Positions 1-10,205 of a stretch of DNA of 51,857 bases are shown here, piece after piece. Source of the stretch: Perkinsus olseni (lineage: Eukaryota; Perkinsozoa; Perkinsida; Perkinsidae); assembly GCA_013115135.1 (NCBI GenBank), contig JABANP010000387.1:1-51857 (forward strand), written 5' to 3'. A program made the translations under genes and the position numbers. Position 1 is the first letter of the stretch, and every line of letters begins with the position of its first letter. The notes below the pieces were generated by a model. The model saw only the letters and a program-made list of their open reading frames with translations, did no database searches and was not told the origin of the DNA.

Positions 1-469
1 TGCACTACCTTCCTCACAGCTTTGCGGCGTATTGACGGAGTCATGCCAAGAGCTCAGTATCTTGCTCACATCGCTCTCTCTTCGACCTCAGCGCGTGAGA
101 GCCGCTTCGTGCTTCAGCAGGACTACCGATCGCGCCCGTGCCGATGCGCAAGGAACTCCCTACGGATGTCCAGACCACCGGGAGGCACTCGATCGTAGCG
201 CTGAGGAGCTCCCTCCAGGATCTCTTGTCCTGCCTCGACAGCGGCTTCTCGAGGCAAAGCGCTCGCGGGCCCTCGGCACGTCGATGTGGAAGGCGTCACG
301 TTGGGTTCACGCGGGTGAAGGTGCGATGGTCGAGAAAAAGCCACAGCCGGTGAAGGCTTCATTTCAAAGAGGTGGTCTTTCTCGTCCCTCGCGCGATACC
401 AAACGTGCGCACCCGGATTCTCTGACACACCTCGACACTCTCCTTGGCTGCGTCCAACCAGTCCTGGCC
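1..469. other. no gene assigned
   Basis: Only short reading frames are present on both strands. The longest, on the minus strand at 123-428, has no motif I recognise. It could contain further exons of the myosin-like gene just upstream on that strand, but the expected switch II and relay motifs of a myosin head are not visible here. Confidence 0.4.
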
Positions 470-1525
470 TACTTGCTCATCGGCGGAAGCTTGACAGATA
501 TCTCTCACCAGCCTCACCGACGAGCCTTTGGAATAGATCTAGAACACCCCTCATCCCCAGAGGTGGGTAATCTGATACGCCACAGGCCTTGTGGAAGCCT
601 TCATCGATGTAGTCAGCCGCACGTGTACAGCGCGCGATCCGGAGGGCCTCTCGGGTAAGCAGCAAATCGCCGTAGCTCCCGTAGGTGTCCGACGGTCAGC
701 GGGGCAGGCAACTATGCGATGGTAGCCCCGTCGCCATTCTCGTCCGATACCTCCAGGCTCGCCGCCCAGCAGAGCAAGCCTCGCTGAAGTGCATGCACGA
801 ACTCAATGGAGCTCACTTGCTTGTCGAGAGGATCTTCGAAACCCAGAAGATCGCAGATGAGTTCGTCAGGGCGGATGCATAAGGGATGAGGAGATTGAAG
901 AGCTCTGAACCAGCAGCATGAGCGCGCAGCATACACGCATGAAGGCGTCCACGTCGATGTCGAGAGTAGCCAGGGCCTTGCTAAGATCTCTCAGCTTCTT
1001 CGGATCGCTGATGACAGGCCATGACAGCCCTGGGGTTAGATAGTAGCCCCTGACCCCTGTGAAACGCTGAAGGTTCAGTGGACTCCGCGGTGAAGTCCAT
1101 CCAGGTAAGAGTAGGCGTATCCTAGTAGGAGACTCACGTAAGGCCTCATCAGCATTGGACGTGAGTGGGAAGGCTTCTATAGAGTAGCTGCTGTTTAGGA
1201 AGAGGGCAGCGTGGCACCTCCCGCTGCAATCCGTTGCGATGATGGGAAGTGAGCAGGCAAGCTGACCGAAGCCTCTCGTCCCTCGTAGACCCTCGAGATG
1301 AGCTTCTTGCCATAGCGCTCCAGGTAGCAGCCAAGTCACCTTCACCGACAATCCACACACATGCGCTGAGCTCTCGAGGTCGACATCCTCAACCTTCTGC
1401 CGATGGCCGATGCTGCCCGAGGAGCCGCCCAGCACCTCCCCCAGCGGGCTCCGGTTGCTGACTAGGCTCACTCCGCATCTTAGGCGGGACATCAGCCGTG
1501 CAATCCTGGGCAGGCGTGCCATCAC
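470..1525 (-). CDS. possible myosin-head-like gene fragment, multi-exon or decayed
   Basis: Three stretches in two minus-strand frames resemble consecutive parts of a myosin motor domain, in the right order. Around 910-1010 there is a segment like the helix before the LGN motif (residues LRDLSKALATLDIDVDAFMR). Around 820-870 there is a segment like the following helix (PDELICDLLGFED) ending at a GTGAGC donor. Around 570-650 there is a segment like the RDALAK helix (LTREALRIARCTRAADYI). No P-loop, switch I or switch II motif was found, so this is either a strongly divergent myosin with small exons or a pseudogene. A recognisable myosin lies on the other strand at 40.4 kb. The assignment rests on weak similarity seen by eye; a different helical protein is possible. 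Confidence 0.33.
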
Positions 1526-2238
1526 AGTGGCTGTGACGGTCCCCTGTGTAGTGGTAGACCCGCTTCCCGGATACTGTAGGAGACATCCGAGTGCCTCTAG
1601 GGCTAGGCGAGAGCGCTCCAGCGGGTACAGCTTGCTTCGTCGGCCCTACGATCATGTCTTCCCGGCCACCGCCTCTGTAGGTGCACTACTGCTTCGGCGT
1701 CTCGTCTGTTCGGCGCCACACGGAGCTGTAACGTGCCTATGCGCAGGTGGGGAAGGGCGAAGGCTCCTCCTCACCCGTGTCACGGACAAGCAGAGCACTT
1801 CTTGCCCGACCAGCAGATTAGAGGGGGCTTCGGTGTTGACAAGCCGACTGTCATCGCACAAACACTTTCGCAACTGAGAAGATCAGTCAAGGCAACGCCA
1901 TTCGCGTCACAGTCAGGGGAAGCTTGACATTAGCAGCTCTCTCTGCTTGCACGCTGGCTCCCACCATTCATCATGACTAGCAGCAACATGCACACAGCGT
2001 GATTAATCCACGTGCAAACGTGCGCCACCGCCCGTGAGCTGCATTGTGCACTCGCCGGGAGTACGAAGGGCAGACCCATGCTTCCCATCCTTCAGAAATT
2101 GTGATTCATCAGTCGGGCTGATTCTATTCATCTGTGAGCCCCTCTACATCTCGACTGCGAGTATGGCTCGGCATTGCCCACGCCTGACCGGCCAATATAA
2201 TTGACAAAAACACTCACGAGTACCCTGAGAAACGTTAG
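1526..2238. other. intergenic, no gene recognised
   Basis: Short overlapping reading frames occur on both strands with no recognisable motif. The segment lies between the 3' end of the PUS3-like gene and the 5' end of the myosin-like fragment, both on the minus strand, so it may hold upstream exons or the promoter of the latter. Confidence 0.4.
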
Positions 2239-3648
2239 CTATTCGGTGACGCTAGAGGGAGCGCTGTCCGTCGCTGTACTGGACTTCCCCTTCCTTGCAC
2301 TTTTCAGCTCAGCCACGGCCACTCGTTCGTCGAGCGTCGGCCCCTTCGCTCGCTGCATTATCGGGACGTACTTTCGGGCCTTCACCTCACCGGTCGCTCC
2401 CGAGGACCCTGCTAGACACTGAAGCACCGCCAAATCCCTTTGAGCCGCCACCGCCGCTCGGGAGAACATCGCGACTGCTTCCTGGTCCTCCTCAGCGTTT
2501 TGGTCCAACCAGTCAACGTCATAGTCGCAATCGAATAACACCAAACCAGCGCCATCAGCCAAGTCGTAGCTAGGCTTGCCAGGGGTCTTCTCAATATCCA
2601 GGAGAGCATCAACAACCTCAGGCGGCTCCAGGCCTCTGCCTACGAGCATGAGGACCTCCATCATGCATCGAACCTGGTGCCATAGGAACGCACTCCCTGT
2701 GATGACCGCATGGGAAATGACACCACCATCGCGAAGGTCGAACGAGTGAATAGTTCTCTCGAAGTTGACGGTCTGCTCCACGTCCATCCTACAGAAGTTG
2801 CGGTAGTCGTGCTGCCCGACCAGCCTTTGAGCAGCCCTGGACATCACGCCAAGGTCCAAGCCTTCCGAGGGGAAGAAATATTTATAAGTGCGACTTTTGC
2901 AGCTGAACCGTGCGTCGAAGTCGTCGTTCGGCACCGAACAGACCCGCAAGATCCGGATGTCCTCGGGGAGCACTCGGTTTATCATCTGGACGTAGGGGAA
3001 CTCGGTGCCTGATGAAGCCATAGTTCCGACTAGTTCACGCAGGGGCGAACACGATACCGAGGACCTCTGATACTGTTATACCATGAGACTATAAGTTGTG
3101 GTAAGTTGGGCTACGTACTGTCTCCCATTAACCAATTCCTGTCATACTATTGCTTCACTACTTATCTACACATTCACCCTGGTTGCGTTCAACAGAGACA
3201 CTCGAGACAATTGCTACATTGAAGTCGCACGTTTCCGGAGACTCAGGAATCTGCTCACCATCTGTTTTCACACGCAGCCGCAGTGTAGCATAGTTGCCTC
3301 TGGCATGGACCCCTTTGTCGGTTCGACCACACCGAGAGAAATCACAAGATGTACGGGACTCTATCAGGCAGGTCTTGACTAGGGCTTTGAAGAGCTCATT
3401 CTCCACCGTATTGACGCCAAACTCCTCCTGATTCTGCCAGGCTACTCCAGCGTACCTGAACAGCCACCAGCACGGCCACATGCAGAGAGCCTCTGCCACC
3501 TGGCCGAGCGCGCCCACCTAGTCCCGATGTAGGCAAATTTCAACAGGAAGCGGCCAGTCTTGGCGGTGGACCAGTCTATTCCTCGAGGAGCCTTCCGTCG
3601 CTTCTTGCTCTTGGGCTCGGAAGAGCTGCTCGGCGGGGTGGAGGACAT
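2239..3648 (-). CDS. tRNA pseudouridine synthase, PUS3/DEG1 type (TruA family), 3 exons
   Basis: Converts uridine to pseudouridine in the tRNA anticodon arm (positions 38/39 for PUS3). Predicted exons are 3518-3648, 3259-3455 and 2239-3029, with GT-AG introns of 62 and 229 nt whose phases join into about 372 codons. Exon 1 encodes a basic N-terminus and the first TruA strand (FLLKFAYIGT). Exon 2 carries the catalytic motif FSRCGRTDKGVHA with its essential Asp. Exon 3 begins with the PUS3-like segment VQMINRVLPEDIRIL and contains DARFSC, RTYKYFF and the C-terminal TruA motif FLWHQVRCMM. The start is the first ATG in frame with exon 1, giving MSSTPPSSSSEP. The Ala/Glu-rich tail of about 80 residues is longer than the core needs. 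The family is certain; PUS3 rather than PUS1 rests on the NRVLPEDIRIL block. Confidence 0.9.
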
Positions 3649-3750
3649 GACGCAACTCTGCTAGCATCGCCAATGGACGAAGGGAAAGCCGACAAACGCG
3701 ACCTAACCAACTTCGAAAATACATCCGAAACATGGCCAACAGTCGGCGCA

Positions 3751-3987
3751 TCACTCGGGGATCCGCAGCGCCTGGTCATCTCTCCCCATATCGATCTGGG
3801 GTGGGGGCTCCTCCCCTATCGCCAGAGAATGCCGAGCTTGATCGAAGATCGACACGAACTCGCCGGTGATCGGATTCACCAAAGTACCTGGGCGATTATT
3901 CAGGCAACTCCTACATAGCAGTGACTCAATTTCAAAAGTTGAAATTTTTACTACTAACAGTTGTGACTGCCCAACTTCTACTAGCAA
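3751..3987 (-). CDS. possible short gene or exon, uncharacterised
   Basis: A minus-strand frame of 78 codons fills the space between the PUS3-like gene and the RsuA-like gene. Its second half (from GTLVNPITGEF onward) has protein-like composition and is preceded by a possible acceptor (CCCAG). It could be an extra 3' exon of the RsuA-like gene, a 5' exon of the PUS3-like gene, or noncoding. No family is recognised. Confidence 0.2.
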   Translation of the reverse strand: MLVEVGQSQLLVVKISTFEIESLLCRSCLNNRPGTLVNPITGEFVSIFDQARHSLAIGEEPPPQIDMGRDDQALRIPE

Positions 3988-5106
3988 GCGTCCCCCTGAG
4001 GTCTCCGCTCACCCTTAGCAGCAATGATGGCGTCTCTCGCTATCCTCCGCGGTGCTAGATGCCTCACATGGGGACTCACTGGCTGGGGGCAGATGTAATC
4101 AACGTAAGCAGTGCTCGATCTGTAGGGCCCGAACGATGCCGAGTTGACCTTAGTTACCTGAACCACGCGGTAGCGGCTGTCGGAGCCACAAGGGAGGGCT
4201 CTGCCTTACCCGGAGCTTGTATGTGTCTCTGAATAGCTTCACCAAGCTCTTCTCATTAGTCCTCACTAGTCGGACTCTCAGCCACGTCACCTCCTCGCTC
4301 GGCCGCTTGTCTATACCAACGAAGACCTGTTCGCCATCTAGAGGTGTGATCAGCGACTGGTGGGCGCGCGTACCTGTCCGTAATCGACACTGCCCACTTG
4401 AACGCCTTCTTTTCGCCTCCAGCTACGGAAGCGGTCCTCGGGTAATCTGCCTTTCACACGAACCAGAAAAACACCTGTAAAGCGGAAAGGCCGTCAAAAA
4501 CCTAGAAACTGCCAACCCCTGAACCCACTGAGGACTTTGCTGCGAGGGTGAGCCATATTGTGGGCAAACTCGCCGTCATTAGTGAGGACGACCAGACCGG
4601 AGCACATGACAGGGATGGGGTTAATTACGATGAAATGCGGTGGTATCAAGTCCGCGTTGTTGATGTTATGGCTGAGTTCGTGCGCCTGGGGGAAGCCCGC
4701 GGATGGCCAGGCACCGAGGGAGGCTGACTCACGCGACGCTTATACCATATCTCGAATAAATCAGGCAAGGCAGTGAGGCCGCGTATTCGTGTTGCACTAC
4801 AAACGACGCCTCGAGGTTTGTTGATGAGCCAAACCTTCGGATCCCTGAACAGAAGCTCATCACGCGGCCGCCTGCTGCAGACAGAGCCCACCCCGGTGGC
4901 TCCACGGGCTGGTCGCGGCAGATAACATCGCAATGGTCTGACACTTGCACGTTATGGCGGACAACTTGGCCGTCAACGACAACTTCGCCATTCCTTATGG
5001 CCGCTTCCGCCTGACGACCAAGCATACGAAACTCAAGCGGGGAACCGGTCCATCCACCTGGGAGCGCGACATCTGACCGGACAGGGATATCCTGCGAGCG
5101 AGCCAT
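3981..5106 (-). CDS. RsuA/RluB-like pseudouridine synthase homologue lacking the catalytic Asp, 6 exons
   Basis: Predicted exons are 4892-5106, 4733-4844, 4529-4685, 4374-4474, 4210-4326 and 3981-4157. All introns are GT-AG, 47-56 nt, and all phases agree, giving about 292 aa. Exon 1 encodes an S4 RNA-binding domain (GRQAEAAIRNGEVVVDGQVV). Exon 2 carries the RsuA motif VWLINKPRGVV. Exon 3 carries the block ending GLVVLTNDGEFA, but the preceding catalytic GRLD is replaced by NPIP, and neither other frame supplies it. Exons 4-6 give LVRVKGRLPEDRF, TWLRVRLV and FGPYRS, matching the rest of the fold; the usual RNRQVRR motif reads NEKSLVK. The fold is clear, so the protein probably binds RNA without making pseudouridine, for example as an organellar ribosome factor. 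That role is inference. An upstream in-frame extension to 5264 is possible. Confidence 0.8.
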
Positions 5107-5384
5107 TCAAAGCTAGTGGTCATCTTCTGTAGCGTTCGGCAAGCTATCCGAGGGACGTCCTCGGCGGTCATCACTCGAGGGGCCACCTCCCCAGCAGAGC
5201 AGCGAGAAGCGGTCGAGGTGAGCAGACCCCCACCGGCATGGATGAGGGCCCGACTGCCGCTCATAAATTACAAAAAAACCAACCCGAGGAAGGTTGTGAT
5301 GAGAGTATCCCCAAACCAGTATCCGAAAGGCCTACACAAATTCGAACGGAGTCCAGGAAACAATGGCGGAAACAGAATGGCATG

Positions 5385-6460
5385 TCAGATCGTACTGGCT
5401 GCATTGTCATGGCCTCTTGTCACATTCACTCGGCACGAATTAGTCCATGTACTGGTAAGCTTGTATCGTTCAAACAGGGCGATCGCTAAGGCATAGCTCA
5501 CGTTGAAGCTGTGATGAGTACCCTCCGCGGTGGGTATCTGTAGACAAGGGCACTCAGGAAACAACGAAAGCAGCAGAGCCAGCAGCGACCGGCATATCTA
5601 GAACAAAGCCTTGGGATAAGTTCTTGCAATAAGCCACAGGTCCGTCCCGCGAGTATCCTTCCCATGCAACTCACGCTAAGAACGGCATCGGCGAGTCCGA
5701 GGACGGCGTCCGAGACACCGTCGGCCTCTCCGCCAGCCACCATCAGCAGGTGAGGACTTCTCAAATAACATGAGTTCGAGGCAGTGAGATCAATCCACTG
5801 CAGCTGAACGACGTGCCCGTCCAACGCAAGTGCCGAGGAAACCAACCATCGTACATACACCCCGAGCGATGGCCTCTTCCTTGTTCTCTAACGCACACAC
5901 GACGAAGCCGCGGTCCTTCCTTAAAGCATCGATGAGTTCTATCGGGTCCGTTGTAGTGAATATTCTCGGGCCACCGAGCGTACTGTAATGAGAGTAGTCC
6001 AAGGTACGTTGGAGGAGGTCCCTGTACGAATCTACTCCCACCAGCGGCCGCTGGTGGCACGAGAAGATATCCCCAGTGCATACGATGACGCTGATTGTAC
6101 GGAAATCGGAGGCCGTTCACTCACTCTGTGACGGCGGCCTCCCCTAAAATCAAGGCTCCTGCCCCGAAGCTCGAGCTGTATCGAAGGACCCTTGCTACGT
6201 TGCCTGGGTACCTACGCCTCACACCACTTGACGACACCGGTAACAGGTAAGGGCGCTCACTGGACTCCATCGAGCATGACCAGCGTGTGGGCCTTTGCAC
6301 TTGCCATACCGCCAGTCCCTACAAAGTCAATGACGCTATTCAAGCGAGATGCCCGCAGGATACGCTGACGCTGGAGCATCCAACCCGAGGGAAACTGTAT
6401 GGCCTCGGCGAACTGCTCCAAGACAACCGAGCAAAGGAGGCAGCCTCCTGTGTCATGCAT
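5385..6460 (-). CDS. SpoU/TrmH-type RNA 2'-O-methyltransferase, tandem copy A
   Basis: SPOUT-fold enzymes of this family methylate ribose 2'-OH groups in tRNA or rRNA with S-adenosylmethionine. Spliced reading gives, in order: HTLVMLDGV (near 6265), motif 1 YPGNVARVLRYSSSFGAGAL (near 6190) with the conserved Asn and Arg, an internal segment ending VVCALENKEEA (near 5900), motif 2 LLMVAGGEADGVSDAVLGL (near 5720), and motif 3 HSFNVSYALAIALFERYKL (near 5480), which forms the knot. The stop is at 5385. The start is the first ATG in the N-terminal frame, at 6460, 56 nt after the stop of copy B. Exon borders were not fixed to the base. All three SpoU motifs are intact, so the copy looks functional. 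The substrate is unknown. Confidence 0.75.
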
Positions 6461-6515
6461 TTTTATCACTTCCCTTCGGCCTAGATACGACCCATCTAGC
6501 AACACTAGGCAGGTC

Positions 6516-7508
6516 TCAACACAAGAAACTTGTTTCAAGCTGTTCATCGGAAACGTCCCCATGCTTCCCCATTCTCTGCCGTGCCCTCTCTTCCCGCAGA
6601 GCCCGCAGCTCTGCGTCCGGCAGCGGTGGTAGGGGGCTAGGACGAGGCCAATCCTTAGTGAATCGGTACCGCTCGAACATCGCCAAAGTCATCGCACTAC
6701 ACACATTGTAGCTGTGATGGTGGTCGAACACAGTGGGGATCTGAGAACTCGAGCCACATACGCCACGAGCCATCCTCAAGGACAGTACGACATCTCTCTT
6801 CAGCCAGGCCGGAACGAAACTCACGCTCAGGATTGCATCAGCTTCCTTCGGGATGAGTGGGCCAACGCCTTCCAACTCTCCGCCACCAACGAACAGCACT
6901 CGTGGCGATGATATCTCCTTGGCAGCCGACGCCTCGCAGCTGAGGTCGATGAAGGGCAACTAAAAGGGGCAGCTGAGTGATGGGGACTGACAGAGGCGAC
7001 TGTAGGGCACCCTTACGCCGTGTTGGACGGCCACTTCCTTATTCTCAAGGACAACCACGCGGTAGCCATACTCCTCTCGCAAGCGCTGCATCGTCCCCGC
7101 ACAGTCAACGTTCAATACTAGAGGTATACCGCCACGACGAACAGTATGAGACGAGCAGAGAGCCGACAAGGCGAAGGCCCTAGCGAGGCAAATTGCTTCC
7201 CGCCTAGACCTCAGGGATTACCGTCGGTAGAGCTGGGACCCCCTGGAGTCGCCAAGCAGCAGTGCAGAGCATCCCAACTTGCCGGCATTGGCCAGCACGT
7301 TGCCGACATTTCCTGGATACCTGCAGGCCGAATCTTGCCCTCTGCCATCCAATGCCTCCAAGACTCACTTGACACCATCGAGGAGCATCAGCGTATGCGG
7401 TGAGATCTTGCTTTCGAGTACTTCCACCACACTCTGATGCAAGAAGGAAGCGGCCAGCGAGCCAAGATTCCTCCTCGGATTTGTGCGAGAGAAGCCGCAT
7501 CCGAGCAT
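6516..7508 (-). CDS. SpoU/TrmH-type RNA 2'-O-methyltransferase, tandem copy B
   Basis: Paralogue of copy A with the same exon layout. Visible blocks: SPHTLMLLDGV (near 7375), motif 1 YPGNVGNVLANAGKLGCSAL (near 7300) in which the usual Arg is not conserved, an internal segment ending YRVVVLENKEVA (near 7040), motif 2 RVLFVGGGELEGVG followed by KEADAILSV (near 6880), and motif 3 HSYNVCSAMTLAMFERYRFT (near 6690). Motif 3 lies just after an intron with a GTATGT donor and CACAG acceptor. The charged C-terminal helix is the longest of the four copies. The start at 7508 is the first ATG in the N-terminal frame. Loss of the motif-1 Arg may reduce activity; otherwise the fold is complete. Confidence 0.75.
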
Positions 7509-7595
7509 GAAAGACTGCACACCAATCTGGGCCCTTGCGCCACAGCCATGCCCGTACGCAAACTCCGCCACGTTGTTGTGTCAGAAACATGCTTC

Positions 7596-8906
7596 TCAAG
7601 TAACGGCTGCCGAGAACTGATCGCTATCTGCTTCAACCACGTGCGAGTTCGGATACCTCAGGGCCGTCGGCGGGCACGCAGGAGGCCTCGGCCAGTCTCT
7701 CGTGAGTTTATAACGCTGAAGCATTGCTGCAGTGAGACTGTGATTGACACCAAGCTCGATCGGCACCTACGGGGAGGTCCTTGTGCAATCAGCTTGCAAG
7801 AGTAGTCAAGTCGCCAGATACAATCGACACTCAGACCGTCAGCGCTTTCTGTATCAAGAAGCGAGTTGGGAAAGGCTTGTGCACTCCTCTACGCGATTCT
7901 GACTCTATGGAAAATTTACTATTGTATAGTTATTTCCGATTTCTCCGGCCGTTTCGAACACGCTATCACAAAACGGTCACCCGTGGCATGAAAGCATGGC
8001 CCGGTAGTAGAGCGAAGCGTCGTCGCGTTCCAGGGCTTACCCGCATATAGAAATGCGCCTGCTCCCCGAGAGTGTCACCGGCAACACATTGAGGGCCATC
8101 TACGACCATGAGTAGTAGTTGACTACCCATCCAAGCAGAGTCTTGTACACCGCTGCTCAGGTCTACTGTTGGTAGGAGGACCTGCAGCACATCCCGATCG
8201 AGTAAAGCCCAGAGTGGGAGTCTCTAAGGTGGGCAAGAAAGTCCAATCGATGCGCGATAGACGCAGAGACATGCCGGCGATAGGCTCACAGACAGCGAGG
8301 TTAGCCCAGTGATCTCCAAGATTGTGAAAGAACTCACGCGGTTGCTGGTGGCGTCGAAACACAACGACCCTATGGTGTAGCCGTAGGCATCAGACAACAT
8401 TGTAGCGGCCTTAGTAGACTCTACACCAGCAATCACATGCGGTCCCCCGAAACAATAGGCCATAGAGTGCCTCAAGCAGGTCTTCACGAAGGACCTGAAG
8501 AGCACATTCATCAATCTTCGCCCCAGCTTCACGAGAACGACCGCCTACTGTGTGTAATTAAACCCCCTAGTGGTTCCCAGGAGAACAGCAGAAGCTCCCA
8601 GCAAGTGGCAATTCCGTATCACGCTGGCCACGACGCCTGGGTTCCTGACAAAGCTGAGTACAGTGCGGCACCTGTGGTAGAGTTGGACACCTACTCTACG
8701 TCGTTGAGTAGGATCAACGTATGTGGAGAGATTCCGGACTCGCCACCATGTACGATCTCAGACAGGGACGCATTAGTGTACTTGTCGGTCCACACCGAGA
8801 ACCGCCGCCGCCGGGCGTACAACTCTGTCGCTCTGCCACGGAGACGTCGAAGAATTATTATCGATAAGACAGGCGGAAAGCAACAGATCCTCGTCGATTT
8901 CTCCAC
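7596..8906 (-). CDS. SpoU/TrmH-type methyltransferase paralogue, tandem copy C, degenerate
   Basis: Recognisable by SPHTLILLNDVE (near 8700), motif 1 NPGVVASVIRNCHLLGASAV (near 8610), FGGPHVIAGVESTKAA (near 8430), a motif-2 segment LLLMVVDGPQCVAGDTL (near 8090), and a shortened C-terminus TAAMLQRYKLTRDWPRP (near 7700). The motif-2 Gly-Glu pair present in copies A and B is lost, and the Asn-Val of motif 3 is missing with a deletion. The protein, if made, should not bind S-adenosylmethionine normally. No convincing ATG was found in the N-terminal frame; the first exon may start near 8948 in another frame. Most likely a decaying copy or a non-catalytic homologue. Confidence 0.55.
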
Positions 8907-8981
8907 TCCTCATCAACTCAGTCCCTCTCGCAGCAGTAGCAGAAACCATGCATGAAACGACAGACACGGTGGGATAGGGCA

Positions 8982-9962
8982 TCAGGCAGACACGCAGGTC
9001 GGGGGAATAGCAGACGGTCTAGGCCAGTGCCTCGTCACTTTGAACCTCTCGAAGAGAGCAATCGTCACGGCACAGCTGATGTTATAGCTGAACCGGGCGC
9101 TGGGCAAGGTCGGAACCTGAAGGAGACGACCAAGCACGATGGAGATGAATTCTGCTATAGTCGATATCACATCCCACAAAACGTCAGCTCGGCCGACTAG
9201 CTCGTCCATCGGCCGCTGAGCCTCGCCGCCAGTGATGAAAAGCAACCTATGAGCCTCCATGAACTTGCTACTCGACGCCAGCCGACACAGGTCGTAACGG
9301 GGGACCTGAGAACCGCTGTGAGTCGTTTGACTGCAACACAAGGAGGGCCTCAGGTTTTGAACTACTCTGCTACCTGCGAACTGCTATTAGTGGAAGAACC
9401 GTCCCCAAGGACTGCTATTTTATAACCGAAATGCGTCTTAAGTTCATCTACGGCTTCGAGTAGGTCGCAGGTAGGGACGACGGGGCAGCCTCCGCGCTTG
9501 TAACACATCGACATCCGCAGAGCAGATCTCATCCATGAACTACACAACGACGGAGTGGATGTGGGGGATGCTCTGGAGCCTACTTCGATTGGTGCCGGTC
9601 ACTTTTTTGGGAGCTGCTGCCGAACAGCACGCCGGAAACTCCGAGGAGGTAACTGTGTCTCAATATACTGGCTGCGTTGCTAGAGAACCTATCGAACTTC
9701 TATGATGCTTCACAGGCGATAGCGTGATAGTTTAGGTTAACAACCGGCTGCGGCTGCGAAGGGAGCAACGGAAAAGCAACACACCCACGTGTCCGATCGA
9801 GAGCTCCATCAATGAGTACTCTATCGAGTCAGCCATGACCAGAGTGTGCGGGGCCGGGCCTTCTCTAGCGAGGATGCTGCCTAGGGAGGGATACAGAAAG
9901 GGGGCTGTCCACGTAGCAAAGCTCCTCCCCAATAAGGCACTAGCATGTACTGACAGAAGCAT
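8982..9962 (-). CDS. SpoU/TrmH-type RNA methyltransferase paralogue, tandem copy D
   Basis: First copy of the array in the direction of transcription. ATG at 9962 opens a frame ending APHTLVMADSIE. Motif 1 follows as SNAASILRHSYLLGVSGVLF (near 9680), with Asn and Arg kept. Then come a segment like those of the other copies, containing GYKIAVLGD (near 9410), motif 2 LLFITGGEAQRPMDELVGRA (near 9220) and motif 3 SYNISCAVTIALFERFKVT (near 9060). The C-terminus RHWPRP matches the RDWPRP of copies B and C. Motif 3 is good; motif 2 lacks the usual final Gly. Several short introns are needed and were not placed exactly. Functional status is uncertain. Confidence 0.62.
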
Positions 9963-10205
9963 GAACTACAGTCGAGTAATCGATCGCACATCCCAGAGCG
10001 CAACCCGCGCTACCGTGATGAACCAAGAGCCTATCATCGATGAGGAAAAGTCTAGATTCATGGTGAAAGTAAAGCTATAGCCTCAGCGAAGGCCGCGAGA
10101 AAAAATCAACTTGTGGCCCACGATTCATCCAGGCCATACTTGTCGGGAGAATGAATGATATAACACTTGAAACCAACTCCATAATGCGCGCCATAACGAC
10201 AAGCG

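Noticed and set aside
32..658. 208-codon plus-strand frame
   Set aside because: No recognisable motif, and composition typical of a random frame; the opposite strand has the better (though weak) myosin-like signal.
6038..6057. 20-bp even palindrome CCACCAGCGGCCGCTGGTGG within SpoU copy A
   Set aside because: Lies in or near an exon-intron border of an active-looking gene; even-centred and G/C-rich, so it may be chance. Kept apart from the one-base-centre palindromes.
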